From: Mesorhizobium sp. L-8-3 | GTDB taxonomy: Bacteria > Pseudomonadota > Alphaproteobacteria > Rhizobiales > Rhizobiaceae | Assembly: GCF_016756615.1 (NCBI RefSeq) | Contig: NZ_AP023262.1 | Coordinates: 3,783,501 to 3,847,500 of the forward strand | Direction: 5' to 3' | Length of the DNA: 64,000 nt | Shown: positions 48,211-57,215 of the stretch, in pieces | Position numbering within the stretch: position 1 is the first letter of the stretch | Layout of the letters: every line of letters starts with the position of its first letter | The notes under the pieces: generated by a model | Told to the model about the DNA's origin: nothing | Databases searched by the model: none | The model's input: only the letters and a program-made list of their open reading frames with translations | Made by a program: the position numbers and the translations under genes

Positions 48211-49407
48211 ATGAACATGCATGCTTCCAACAAAAGCGCCTTCGACTGGGCCGATCCGTTCGGGCTCGACGCCCAGCTCAGCGACGAAGAGCGTATGGTG
48301 CGCCAGACGGCCCGTGCCTACGCCCAGGACAGGCTGGCGCCGCGCGTGCAGGAGGCCTTCCGCCACGAGAAGACGGATTCTTCGATCTTCGCGGAGATGG
48401 GCGAACTCGGCCTGCTCGGGCCGACGGTTTCGGAAGATTACGGCGGCGCCGGGCTGAACTATGTCTCCTATGGGCTGATCGCCCGCGAGATCGAACGCAT
48501 CGACAGCGGCTATCGCTCGATGATGAGCGTGCAGTCGTCGCTGGTCATCGTGCCGATCTACACCTTCGGCAGCGAGGAGCAGAAGCGCAAATACCTGCCC
48601 GGCCTGATCGCCGGAACCAAGATCGGCTGCTTCGGCCTGACCGAGCCGGACCACGGCTCCGATCCCGGCTCGATGGCGACCCGCGCCCGCAAGGCCGACG
48701 GCGGTTATCTGCTCAACGGGTCCAAGACCTGGATCTCCAATGCGCCGATCGCCGACGTTTTCGTGGTCTGGGCCAAGACGGAGGATGGGCTGATCCGCGG
48801 CTTCATCCTGGAAAAGGGCTGGAAAGGCCTGTCGGCACCGGCGATCCACGGCAAGGTGGGCCTGCGGGCCTCGATCACCGGCCAGATCGTCATGGACGAC
48901 GTCTTCGTGCCCGGGGAGAACATGCTTCCCGGCGTGACCGGGCTGAAGGGGCCCTTCACCTGCCTCAACTCGGCGCGTTTCGGCATCGCCTGGGGCGCGC
49001 TCGGCGCAGCGGAATCCTGCTACGAGACGGCCCGGCAATATGTCATCGACCGCAAGCAGTTCGGCCGTCCGCTCGCTGCCAACCAGCTGATCCAGAAAAA
49101 GCTCGCCGACATGGCGACCGAGATCGCGCTCGGCCTGCAAGGCTGCCTGCGGCTTGGCCGCCTGAAGGACGAAGGCGCGCCGCCGGTCGAGCTGACCTCG
49201 ATCCTCAAGCGGAACTCCTGCGGCAAGGCGCTCGATATCGCCCGCACCGCGCGCGACATGCTGGGCGGCAACGGCATTTCCGACGAATTCCCCGTCGCCC
49301 GCCATCTGGTGAACCTTGAAGTGGTCAACACCTATGAGGGAACCCACGACATCCACGCTTTGATCCTCGGCCGCGCCATCACCGGCATCGCCGCCTTCTC
49401 GAACTGA
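48211..49407 (+). CDS. gcdH: glutaryl-CoA dehydrogenase
   Basis: A 398-residue acyl-CoA dehydrogenase that oxidises and decarboxylates glutaryl-CoA to crotonyl-CoA. Subfamily marks are DSGYRSMMSVQSSLVIVPIY (Arg that binds the gamma-carboxylate), CFGLTEPDHGSDPGSMATRA, NSARFGIAWGALGAAESCYE, and NTYEGTHDIHALILGRAITG with the catalytic Glu. It provides the expected lower end of an aminobenzoyl-CoA or benzoyl-CoA-like pathway. The RidA gene follows 11 bp later in the same operon. Confidence 0.92.
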   Translation: MNMHASNKSAFDWADPFGLDAQLSDEERMVRQTARAYAQDRLAPRVQEAFRHEKTDSSIFAEMGELGLLGPTVSEDYGGAGLNYVSYGLIAREIERIDSGYRSMMSVQSSLVIVPIYTFGSEEQKRKYLPGLIAGTKIGCFGLTEPDHGSDPGSMATRARKADGGYLLNGSKTWISNAPIADVFVVWAKTEDGLIRGFILEKGWKGLSAPAIHGKVGLRASITGQIVMDDVFVPGENMLPGVTGLKGPFTCLNSARFGIAWGALGAAESCYETARQYVIDRKQFGRPLAANQLIQKKLADMATEIALGLQGCLRLGRLKDEGAPPVELTSILKRNSCGKALDIARTARDMLGGNGISDEFPVARHLVNLEVVNTYEGTHDIHALILGRAITGIAAFSN

Positions 49408-49418
49408 ACGGGACGATC

Positions 49419-49856
49419 ATGACTGTCACAAAGCTCTCCGAACATGTCTCCGGCGGCACGCCGCACCGTGTGCTCCAGCCGGCCGACTGGGCAAGGCCCG
49501 TCGGCTATTCCAACGGCATGGAGGCGCGCGGCCGTACCGTCTTCGTCGGCGGCCAGATCGGCTGGACCGGACAAGGCAAGTTCGAGGCGCAAGACCTGCC
49601 GGGCCAGGTGCGCCAGACGCTGGAGAACATCGTGGCCATCCTGCGCGAAGCCGGCGCGGGCCCCGAACACATCACGACGATGACCTGGTACGTGCTCGAC
49701 CGGAAGAAATACTCCGCCTCGCTCAAGGAGATCGGCGCCGCCTACAAGGCCACGATCGGACGCCACTTCCCGGCCATGGCCGTCGTGGAGGTCTCCGGGC
49801 TGGTCGAGGACGAAGCGCTGGTCGAAATCCAGGCCACGGCTGTCGTGCCGGATTGA
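49419..49856 (+). CDS. RidA family enamine/imine deaminase of the catabolic operon
   Basis: A 145-residue RidA-type protein: RTVFVGGQIGWTGQGKFEAQ, VRQTLENIVAILREAGAGPE, HITTMTWYVLDRKKYSASLK, and FPAMAVVEVSGLVEDEALVE near the C-terminus. The position equivalent to the archetypal substrate Arg reads PAMAVV, so it belongs to a divergent RidA subfamily. Its place 11 bp after gcdH suggests it hydrolyses a pathway enamine, such as the amino-cyclohexene-CoA made by 2-aminobenzoyl-CoA monooxygenase/reductase (inference). Confidence 0.85.
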   Translation: MTVTKLSEHVSGGTPHRVLQPADWARPVGYSNGMEARGRTVFVGGQIGWTGQGKFEAQDLPGQVRQTLENIVAILREAGAGPEHITTMTWYVLDRKKYSASLKEIGAAYKATIGRHFPAMAVVEVSGLVEDEALVEIQATAVVPD

Positions 49857-49867
49857 GGGGCTACTTT

Positions 49868-50008
49868 CCCTCCCCCTTGAGGGGAGGGTGGCGGCGAAGC
49901 CGTCGGGTGGGGTTCTCTCCGCTGGACTCGACGCAGTCTCGCGCTGCCGCACGGACCCCCTCTGGCCGCTTCGCGGCCATCTCCCCCTCAAGGGGGGAGA
50001 AGAGGTAG
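49868..50008. repeat. intergenic inverted repeats between convergent operons
   Basis: CCCTCCCCCTTGAGGGGAGG (49869 on) forms one hairpin; GAGCGG-type CTGGCCGCTTCGCGGCCA another; CTCCCCCTCAAGGGGGGAG (49981 on) a third. It lies between the 3' ends of the RidA and ABC-ATPase genes and can fold on both strands, so it probably ends both transcripts. Confidence 0.7.
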
Positions 50009-50016
50009 CGCCTCGC

Positions 50017-50811
50017 CTACCGCTCCAACCAGCCCGGCATGGGTTCCGGCAGCGGGATCGCGTCGAGCAATGCCTTCGTATAGTCCGAGCGCGGTGCTTC
50101 GAAGACGCTGGCGCAGGGCCCTTCTTCGGCGACCTTGCCGCCTTCCAGCACCATGACGCGATCGCAGACGGCGCGGATGACCGACAGGTCGTGGCTGATG
50201 AAGGCGACGGCGAGGCCCATTTCGCGACTGAGTTCGCCGATCAGCGCAAGAACTTGCGCCTGCGTCGAGACGTCGAGCCCCGAGACCACCTCGTCAGCCA
50301 GCACGAAATCGGGCCGCATCACCACGGCACGGGCGATGCCGACGCGTTGACGCTGGCCGCCCGACAATTCATGCGGGTTCCTGTCCAGGCTGGCGAACGG
50401 CAGGCCGACACGCTCGACCACCTGCGCCGCCTTCTTTTCGGCATCGCGCCTGTCCGTGGCTAGGCCATGGAGGAACAGAGGGCCCGTCAGGATGCGCCGG
50501 ATCGTGTGGCGGGGGTTGAGCGACGACATCGGATCCTGGAAGATCATCTGCATGCGCCGCCGCAGCGGGCGCATGGCTGCCTCGCTGATATGCGTGATGT
50601 CCCCGCCGTCGAACACGATCCTGCCCGCCGTCACGTCGACCAGGCGCAAAAGGGCACGGCCGAGCGTCGTCTTGCCTGATCCGGACTCGCCGACGATGCC
50701 AACCGTCTCGCCCTTGGCGATTGTCAGGTCGACACCATGCAGGACCTTGATGTTGCGGGCCGTCCCGTAAGCAACCTCGATGCCGGAGGCGGCAAGAAGC
50801 TTGTCAGACAT
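50017..50811 (-). CDS. dipeptide/oligopeptide-type ABC transporter ATPase (DppF-like)
   Basis: A 264-residue ATPase: Walker A GIVGESGSGKTTLGRALLRL, Q-loop MIFQDPMSSLNPR, signature HELSGGQRQRVGIARA, Walker B DFVLADEVVSGLD. It energises import through the adjacent permeases. Shorter than usual DppF because the C-terminal oligopeptide/dipeptide extension is reduced. Its start overlaps the end of the second ATPase gene by 8 bp; the five-gene operon runs from 55134 down to here. Confidence 0.92.
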   Translation of the reverse strand: MSDKLLAASGIEVAYGTARNIKVLHGVDLTIAKGETVGIVGESGSGKTTLGRALLRLVDVTAGRIVFDGGDITHISEAAMRPLRRRMQMIFQDPMSSLNPRHTIRRILTGPLFLHGLATDRRDAEKKAAQVVERVGLPFASLDRNPHELSGGQRQRVGIARAVVMRPDFVLADEVVSGLDVSTQAQVLALIGELSREMGLAVAFISHDLSVIRAVCDRVMVLEGGKVAEEGPCASVFEAPRSDYTKALLDAIPLPEPMPGWLER

Positions 50812-51682
50812 GGCGGGGCCCCCTGCGATCGAACGCTGCCAGTTCCGCACGCAGGCCTGCAAAGACGCTTTCCGGCACCGGTGCGAGCGCACGGTCGGGC
50901 CGGTCGTAACGCGGTCCGGCGGCGAGCAGCGCCTGCATATAGGGGTGCTGCGGGCGCGCCATGATCTCGGCCGTCGCGCCCGCCTCCACGACCATGCCGC
51001 CATAGAGCAGGGTGACGCGGTCGCATATCTGCGCGACCACGCCGAGGTCGTGGGTAACGAAGATGACGCTGGTGCCGTGCTTGGCCTGCATGGCGCGGAT
51101 CAGACGCAGGATCTGCTTCTGCACGGTCACGTCGAGCGCGGTCGTCGGCTCGTCGGCGACGACGAGCTTCGGGTCCATGGCGAAGGCGGCGGCGATCAGC
51201 ACGCGCTGGCGCATGCCGCCCGACAGCTCGTGCGGAAAACTGCGCATGACGCGCTCAGGTTCCCGGATGCGGACCTCGTCCAGGAGAGCCAGCCCACGCT
51301 CGCGCGCCGCCGCGGCCGACATGCCGCGCTTCAGCCGCAGCCCGTCCGTGAGTTGGCTCTCGACGCGCCGACCCGGATTGAGCGCCGTCATCGGATCCTG
51401 CGGGATGAGCGTTATCTCCGAGCCGGTGATCAGGCGAAGAGCGTTCGGCGAGAGGCGAAGAAGGTCCCGGCCCGTGAAAAGGGCGGAGCCTCCCGTGATG
51501 CGCACCGCGCGCGGCAGCATGCCGAGCACCGCCTTGGCGATGGTCGACTTTCCGGCGCCGCTTTCGCCGACGAGGCCGAGCACCTCTCCGGCCGCGAGGT
51601 CCAGCGAGACCCCGCGCAGGATTGGCGCGCCACCGTCACGGTCGCTGACGGCCGAGAGACCGCGGATGGACAGAACGCTCAT
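50804..51682 (-). CDS. dipeptide/oligopeptide-type ABC transporter ATPase (DppD-like)
   Basis: A 292-residue ATPase: LGLVGESGAGKSTIAKAVLG (Walker A), LIPQDPMTALNPGRRV (Q-loop), HELSGGMRQRVLIAAA (signature), KLVVADEPTTALDVTV (Walker B). The C-terminal part reads RPQHPYMQALLAAGPRYDRP as in DppD/OppD. The start overlaps the upstream permease stop by 4 bp (ATGA). The longer open frame reaching 52522 is background read-through from the permease region. Confidence 0.92.
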   Translation of the reverse strand: MSVLSIRGLSAVSDRDGGAPILRGVSLDLAAGEVLGLVGESGAGKSTIAKAVLGMLPRAVRITGGSALFTGRDLLRLSPNALRLITGSEITLIPQDPMTALNPGRRVESQLTDGLRLKRGMSAAAARERGLALLDEVRIREPERVMRSFPHELSGGMRQRVLIAAAFAMDPKLVVADEPTTALDVTVQKQILRLIRAMQAKHGTSVIFVTHDLGVVAQICDRVTLLYGGMVVEAGATAEIMARPQHPYMQALLAAGPRYDRPDRALAPVPESVFAGLRAELAAFDRRGPRHV

Positions 51683-52554
51683 CGCTGCATCACCGGGTCG
51701 AGGGCGCGGCGCAGGCCATCGCCGAACTGGTTGAAGGCCAGCACAGTCGCGAAGAGCATGAATAGGGGGAAGGCGAGCACCCACCATCCGTGATGCACGA
51801 TCTGCCCGCCCTGCGCGATCATTCCGCCCCAGGTCGGTGTGTCTGACGAGACCGAGAGGCCGACAAAGGACAGGATCGCCTCCACGATCACGGCGATGCC
51901 CATTTCCAGGCTGACCAGCGCCATCAGGACGGGCGCGACATTGGGCAGGATCTCGCGCAGCAATATGGTCAACCGGGGAAATCCAATCGTGCGCGCGGCC
52001 GTCACATAATCCATGCTCGCCTGCGCCATCGTCTCGGCGCGCACGACGCGGCAGAAGCGCGTCCAGTCGATGATGACGATCGCGGCGATCACGGAATGGA
52101 CGCCCGACCCCAATATGGCGACGAGCAGGATCGACAGCAGCACCGGCGGGAACGCCATCCATATGTCGACGAGCCGCGACACGATCATGTCCACCCAGCC
52201 GCCGTACCAGCCGGCGGCGAGGCCGAGCGCCGTTCCGAGAATGGCGGCGAGGCTTGCCGCGACGAAGGCAACTATCAGCGCGATGCGGCTGCCGTAGATC
52301 ACGCGGGAGAGTACGTCCCGGCCGAGATCGTCGGTCCCGAGATAATAGCCCGGCTCGGCTCCGGCGAAGCCGGCGGGCGGCAGCGTGCCCAGCATCAGAT
52401 CCTGCTCGAGCGGATCCTTCGGCGCAATCCAGGGCGCGAAGAGCGCCAGAACGATGAGAAGCAGTATGAAGCCGCCGCCGAGCAGCACCTTCGGCTCCAA
52501 GAGGAGGTTTCGCATCCGCCACCGGCGCGGCGCTGTCAGGGTGATCTCAGCCAT
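51679..52554 (-). CDS. ABC transporter permease (DppC-like)
   Basis: A 291-residue inner-membrane protein with an N-terminal helix (LLGGGFILLLIVLALFAPWI) and five more segments. DppC marks include LGTDDLGRDVLSRVIYGSRI and the EAA loop ETMAQASMDYVTAARTIGFP. It overlaps the DppB-like gene by 8 bp upstream and the DppD-like gene by 4 bp downstream. Confidence 0.91.
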   Translation of the reverse strand: MAEITLTAPRRWRMRNLLLEPKVLLGGGFILLLIVLALFAPWIAPKDPLEQDLMLGTLPPAGFAGAEPGYYLGTDDLGRDVLSRVIYGSRIALIVAFVAASLAAILGTALGLAAGWYGGWVDMIVSRLVDIWMAFPPVLLSILLVAILGSGVHSVIAAIVIIDWTRFCRVVRAETMAQASMDYVTAARTIGFPRLTILLREILPNVAPVLMALVSLEMGIAVIVEAILSFVGLSVSSDTPTWGGMIAQGGQIVHHGWWVLAFPLFMLFATVLAFNQFGDGLRRALDPVMQR

Positions 52555-53554
52555 GGCGCAGCCGCGGATTGAGCGCGACCACGGCGAGGTCGACCAGGAT
52601 GTTGATGAGGATGAACATCAGTCCGAACACCAGCACCAAACCCTGGATCAGCGGCAGGTCGCGGTTGATGACGGCATCGATGGCCATGTTGCCGACACCG
52701 GGATAGGAGAAGATGCGCTCGACGATCACGGTTCCGCCGATCAGGAAGGTGAACTGCACGCCGGTCAGCGCGAGCGTCGGGCCGACGGCGTTGCGCATCG
52801 CCTCCTGCAGGATCAGCCGCAACTCGGACATGCCCTTCAAACGGGCGAGGGCGACATAGTCCTGGACCATCGCTTCGGACAATGCGTCCTTGAGCACGCG
52901 CGTGATGACGGCAGCGAGCGGCAAAGCGAGTGCCAGTGTGGGCATCACCATATGTGACGCCACTTCGAGCGCCTTTTCGAAACGCAAGGTAACGATGCTT
53001 TCGAGGAGATAGAAACGGGTGGCGAAGTCCGAGGCCGACTGCGGATCGACCCGGCCAGAAAGCGGGAAGAGCGGGTAGAAGACACCGAAGACGAGGACGA
53101 GTGCGAGCGCCCAGACGAAATCCGGAACCGCCAGGAACAGGCCGTTGACGGTGTCGACCACGGTTTCGCCGGCGCTCCGCCGAAACCGTGTGCCGATGAC
53201 GGCGACGCTGCCGCCCAGAAGGACTGCGACCAGCAACGCAGCCGTCGCCAGTTCGAGCGTCGCCGGCAGCCGCTCGGCGAGGAGGCCGAGCACGTCGCGA
53301 CGCAACGAGATCGAGGTGCCGAAGTCGCCCGACAATATGCCCTTCAGCCACAGCACGAACTGCATGCCGATGCTTTCGTCGAGGCCGTAGCGGGCACGCA
53401 TCGCAGCGATTTCGGCCGGACTGGCGCCCGGCGCGATCATCATGGCGATCGGGTCGCCCGGCACCACGCGCAGCAGCACGAAGACGATCAGCCCGACGCC
53501 GAACAGCGTCACGGCCGCCATGGCAACCCGTCTAGACAATCTGGCAATGGCCAT
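52547..53554 (-). CDS. ABC transporter permease (DppB-like)
   Basis: A 335-residue inner-membrane permease: LFGVGLIVFVLLRVVPGDPI (first helix), LDESIGMQFVLWLKGILSGD, EAA loop DALSEAMVQDYVALARLKGM, then VERIFSYPGVGNMAIDAVIN. It pairs with the DppC-like subunit to make the membrane channel. It begins 44 bp after the binding-protein gene. Confidence 0.91.
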   Translation of the reverse strand: MAIARLSRRVAMAAVTLFGVGLIVFVLLRVVPGDPIAMMIAPGASPAEIAAMRARYGLDESIGMQFVLWLKGILSGDFGTSISLRRDVLGLLAERLPATLELATAALLVAVLLGGSVAVIGTRFRRSAGETVVDTVNGLFLAVPDFVWALALVLVFGVFYPLFPLSGRVDPQSASDFATRFYLLESIVTLRFEKALEVASHMVMPTLALALPLAAVITRVLKDALSEAMVQDYVALARLKGMSELRLILQEAMRNAVGPTLALTGVQFTFLIGGTVIVERIFSYPGVGNMAIDAVINRDLPLIQGLVLVFGLMFILINILVDLAVVALNPRLRHG

Positions 53555-53598
53555 CGAAAATTCTGACCTTCGTGTCGGCCACTACCTTGCGGCAGGGG

Positions 53599-55134
53599 TT
53601 ACGCCCTGCCGACGAGCACCGGCTGCATCGAGCCTGCCACGCTCGGTGTGACCTTCAGGTCGGATTTGTAGACGATCGGCTGCACATATTGCAGCAGCGG
53701 AATCACATAGCCGTTCTCGGCGATGTATTTCGACACCGCCTTCCAGCCCGCGATACGTTTCTCCTCGTCCTTCTCACCCCAGAGCGGCCCGATCATGCCG
53801 TCGAGATCGTCCGTGTTCCACACCGAATGCGGAGACGGGCCGAACATGGCGAAGCCGGTCGACGTGGTCGGGTCGCCGATCGAATTGCCCCAGTTGTAGA
53901 AGGCCGCGGGAGCGAGCTGGTCGGCGGCGCGCAACTCGTAATGCTTGGCGATCTCGTAGACCTCGATCTCGGCCTCGATGCCGACCTTGCGCCACATCCC
54001 GACGACCGCCTGGATCATCTCGTAGTCCTTGGGCTTCAGGCCGCGCGTCGTCTGGATGGCGAACTTCACCGGCTCGTCGGTCGAATAGCCGCTCGCCTCC
54101 AGAAGCTCCTTGGCCTTTTCCGGATCGTAGCCCACCACGATGGAAGCGTCGTAGGCGGCATATTCGGGCGCCTCCAGCGTATCGATCGGCACGCCGTAGC
54201 CGCGCAGCAGACGGTCGACGATCGCCTTCTTGTCGATGGCGTGATGGGCGGCGAGCCGCACATTCTTGTCCAGCATCACATCGACATTGTTGATGAATAT
54301 CATGCCGATGTCGGTGATCGGGGTGGCGACGCCGGCGAGGCCGGATGCCGATTTCAATCGATCGAATTCCTCATAGGGGATGTCGAGCGTGATGTCGGAC
54401 GAGCCGCTCTCGATCTCGGCGACGCGGCTGGTCGCATCGGGGATGAACTTGAAGACGACCGTCTCGAAGGGCGGCTTGCCTCCGAAATAGTTTGGATTCG
54501 CCTTGAGGCGCAGGAACGCGTTGCCCTCGTAGGCGTCGAACATGTAGGGGCCGGTGCCGATCGGTTTCTTCTCGAAGCCCTCCGCGCCGACCTTCTCGTA
54601 ATAGGCCTTCGGCAGCACATAGCCGGTGAGGAAAGCCATCCATTTGAAATAGGTCGGCTCGAAACGGATCACGTCGCCGGTGATCTTGTTGCCCTCGATC
54701 TGGTAGTTGCCTGCGGTCGACCAGATGAACTGGATCGGATTGCCGGTCTCCTGCTTGGCCGCGCGATCCAGCGACCAGACCACGTCTTCCGCGGTGAAGG
54801 GTGAGCCGTCGTGCCAGGTGACGCCTTCGCGCACCGTCATCCAGACCTTGGTCTTGTCCTCGTTCCAGCCCCATTCGGCGAGCAGGCCCGGCTTGAACGA
54901 AAGGTCGGGCGCCTGGCCGATGAACTGGTCGAAGACCGACTGGTAGATCGCCTGGATCGTCGGATTGACCGCCGAGGGGCCGACCGTCGGATCGAAGGAG
55001 GGAAGGTTCACGTTGAAGGCTATGGTGAGCGTATCGCCGACCGCGGCCGAAGCCACGCCCCGTCCGGCCAGAATGCCCGCCAGAAATGTCCCCGCACCGA
55101 GGGCCAGAGCCTCGCGCCTGTTGAGCGTCGTCAT
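53599..55134 (-). CDS. ABC transporter substrate-binding protein, SBP family 5, Tat-type signal
   Basis: A 511-residue periplasmic binding protein. The N-terminus MTTLNRREALALGAGTFLAG looks like a twin-arginine signal, with cleavage near ASA about 32. The family-5 fold is seen in VWMTVREGVTWHDGSPFTAE and DVVWSLDRAAKQETGNPIQF. Members bind peptides, but many carry nickel, opines or aromatic conjugates. The ligand here is unknown; location in the aromatic island and beside a RutA-like oxygenase suggests a nitrogenous catabolite. GGAG lies 6 nt before the ATG at 55134; upstream Mets are rejected. Confidence 0.9.
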   Translation of the reverse strand: MTTLNRREALALGAGTFLAGILAGRGVASAAVGDTLTIAFNVNLPSFDPTVGPSAVNPTIQAIYQSVFDQFIGQAPDLSFKPGLLAEWGWNEDKTKVWMTVREGVTWHDGSPFTAEDVVWSLDRAAKQETGNPIQFIWSTAGNYQIEGNKITGDVIRFEPTYFKWMAFLTGYVLPKAYYEKVGAEGFEKKPIGTGPYMFDAYEGNAFLRLKANPNYFGGKPPFETVVFKFIPDATSRVAEIESGSSDITLDIPYEEFDRLKSASGLAGVATPITDIGMIFINNVDVMLDKNVRLAAHHAIDKKAIVDRLLRGYGVPIDTLEAPEYAAYDASIVVGYDPEKAKELLEASGYSTDEPVKFAIQTTRGLKPKDYEMIQAVVGMWRKVGIEAEIEVYEIAKHYELRAADQLAPAAFYNWGNSIGDPTTSTGFAMFGPSPHSVWNTDDLDGMIGPLWGEKDEEKRIAGWKAVSKYIAENGYVIPLLQYVQPIVYKSDLKVTPSVAGSMQPVLVGRA

Positions 55135-55355
55135 ATTTATCTCCATGGTTCCCCTGCCGTCGGCCAAGCGCCGACAGAACCGCCGGCTGCCCGCCGATCT
55201 TGCGATTCTTCAATGTTAAAATGTTTTGCTCGGCTTTGCCAAGCGGCATTTATATGCAGACGAATGCTTTTTTCGTTGCGTCGACGACGATCGTGCCGAA
55301 GGTCGGTCGGGGGTGCCCTCGTTCGAAAGTCGACGCGACTACCTCATGCGTCGGA
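55135..55355. other. gap upstream of the ABC operon
   Basis: 221 bp with the ABC operon promoter (minus strand) and the 3' flank of the winged-helix regulator. An AT-rich patch AATGTTAAAATGTTTTGC lies at 55212-55229. No gene was recognised. Confidence 0.4.
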
Positions 55356-55946
55356 TTACGGTTTCACCCTTTTGGCTGATGTCACCGCGCTGGACAGGCC
55401 GGGCAGGCGGCGATGCGTCGCGGCGTTGCGCGCCGCCTGGGCATAGATGCCGGTCATCAGCTCCAGCGTGCGTGCGGCGTCCTCCAGGCGCTGGGCGAGT
55501 TCCGGCACATGCCGGACAGCGTCGATCAGCAGCGCGGCGCGCACGTCGGCATAGCGATCGGTGACGTCGCGTCCCAGATCGGTCACCTCGTAGGTCACGC
55601 CCGAACGACCGCTGCCGCTGCGCTCGACCATGCCGCCCTTTATGAGCTTGCGGAGGCTGTACTGGATATTCGGGATATCCTCGCGATTGGCCATGTAGGC
55701 GAGGTCCCGGATGCTCTTGGGCCGATCATTCATGCGGATGATGTGGAGCAGTGCGTTCTCCGGGCCGCTCGCCGCGAAGTCGACGACGGAGGCAAGGCAT
55801 TCGGCCTGCCAGCGGCCGAAGGCCTCGAAGGAGCGCATCAACGCATATTCGAGTTCGGCAACGTCGATCTCCAGAGGGGTGCGCGCCAGGTGCCAGGTGC
55901 GATCGAGACTGCCGGGCGCTGCCTCCTGCTGGTTGCGTCTGGCCAT
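55356..55946 (-). CDS. winged-helix (MarR-type) transcriptional regulator
   Basis: A 196-residue DNA-binding protein. The winged helix is in the middle: MNDRPKSIRDLAYMANREDI, PNIQYSLRKLIKGGMVERSG, with wing SGRSGVTYEVTDLGRDVTDR. It is divergent from the RutA-like oxygenase gene 127 bp away, and a palindrome AATAGACTTTCTATC sits between, so it probably controls that operon and perhaps the ABC importer downstream. The open frame to 56246 is too long; GGAGGAGACCGAT precedes the ATG at 55946. Confidence 0.8.
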   Translation of the reverse strand: MARRNQQEAAPGSLDRTWHLARTPLEIDVAELEYALMRSFEAFGRWQAECLASVVDFAASGPENALLHIIRMNDRPKSIRDLAYMANREDIPNIQYSLRKLIKGGMVERSGSGRSGVTYEVTDLGRDVTDRYADVRAALLIDAVRHVPELAQRLEDAARTLELMTGIYAQAARNAATHRRLPGLSSAVTSAKRVKP

Positions 55947-56029
55947 ATCGGTCTCCTCCGGCCGGTTCCGGGATTCATGCTCCGGCATATAGAGCCACAT
56001 CTCCCCCTTGCGTCCACATGGATTTTTAA

Positions 56030-56042
56030 ATAGACTTTCTAT
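56030..56042. promoter_or_regulatory. palindrome between divergent regulator and oxygenase genes
   Basis: ATAGA-CTT-TCTAT is a 5-bp inverted repeat with a 3-bp centre, 31 bp before the LLM oxygenase start and within an AT-rich stretch (56022-56050). It is a candidate operator for the winged-helix regulator. Confidence 0.5.
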
Positions 56043-56073
56043 CATAAATTCCATCGTAAGGGAGGAGACCACG

Positions 56074-57198
56074 ATGACCGCATCCCGCAACCGCATGTTC
56101 GACCGCGACACGTTCCTGCTCGGGACCTTCGCATCCAACTGCTCGGGCGGCATGACCGTGACCAAGGTGCCGGAGCGCTGGGACAATTCCTGGCCCAACA
56201 ATCTCAAACTGGCGCGGTTGCTCGACGATGCGGGTATCGATTTCATGCTGCCGATCGCGCGCTGGATCGGTTACGGCGGCGAGACCAATTTCCACGGCGG
56301 CGTCCTGGAAACCATGACCTGGGCGGCCGGCCTGCTGGCCAAGACACGCAACATCTGCGTGTTCGCGACGGTCCACACGGCCGCCAACCACCCCGTCGTG
56401 GTCGCCAAGCAGCTTGCGACGATCGACCAGATCAGCGACGGCCGCGTAGGCCTCAACATCGTGGCCGGCTGGAACAAGCCGGAATACGAAGCACTCGGCC
56501 TCACGCTGCCCGACGATCATGAGAGCCGCTACGGCTACGCCCAGGAATGGTTCGACATCGTCAGGGCGCTATGGAGCAGGGAGGAGGCCTTCGACTGGGA
56601 CGGAACCTATTTCAAGCTGAAGAACGTGCTCGGGGATCCGCGCCCGTCCACGCTGCTGCCCATCCTCAATGCTGCCGGGTCCGACCAGGGGCGGAAGTTC
56701 GCCGTGCGCAACGCGGACTTCCTGTTCACGCCGGCCATCGACCTGGCGCGTTCGAAGGACGAGATTTCCGCACTCAAGCAGCAGGGCAAGGAAGCGGGCA
56801 GGGCGGTCGAGGTTCTCACCTTTTCGCATGTCGTGTGCCGTCCGACCGAGAAGGAGGCGCGCGACTATCTCGAACATTCCGGCAAGACCCATGCGGATTG
56901 GGAGGCGGTCGACAATCTGGTGCGGCTGCAGTTCGCCCATGCACGTTCCTTCCCGCATGACCTGCTTGCGCTGATCCGCGACCGCATGGCGGCAGGCCAT
57001 GGCGGCTTCCCGCTGACCGGCACCCCGGAGCAGGTCGCCGAAGGCATCATCTCCCTGCATGAGGCGGGCTTCCGCGGAACGACGCTGTCCTTCGTCGACT
57101 ATGCCGAGGAGTTCCCTTATTTCCGCGACAACGTCCTGCCGATCCTGGAAGCCCGGGGGATCCGTCCTGCGCATCGCCCGGCCGAAGCGGCCGCCTGA
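56074..57198 (+). CDS. LLM-class flavin-dependent monooxygenase (RutA-like)
   Basis: A 374-residue luciferase-like TIM-barrel oxygenase using FMNH2 from a partner reductase. RutA-type marks are LGTFASNCSGGMTVTKVPER, GIDFMLPIARWIGYGG, NICVFATVHTAANHPVVVAK and VGLNIVAGWNKPEYEALG. RutA opens the uracil ring through an amide-forming flavin peroxide reaction; homologues act on other N-heterocycles or amides. The reductase gene at 57216 follows 17 bp later. RBS GGGAGGAG. Substrate inferred only by family. Confidence 0.88.
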   Translation: MTASRNRMFDRDTFLLGTFASNCSGGMTVTKVPERWDNSWPNNLKLARLLDDAGIDFMLPIARWIGYGGETNFHGGVLETMTWAAGLLAKTRNICVFATVHTAANHPVVVAKQLATIDQISDGRVGLNIVAGWNKPEYEALGLTLPDDHESRYGYAQEWFDIVRALWSREEAFDWDGTYFKLKNVLGDPRPSTLLPILNAAGSDQGRKFAVRNADFLFTPAIDLARSKDEISALKQQGKEAGRAVEVLTFSHVVCRPTEKEARDYLEHSGKTHADWEAVDNLVRLQFAHARSFPHDLLALIRDRMAAGHGGFPLTGTPEQVAEGIISLHEAGFRGTTLSFVDYAEEFPYFRDNVLPILEARGIRPAHRPAEAAA

Positions 57199-57215
57199 CG
57201 CAAGGGGAGGTGATC

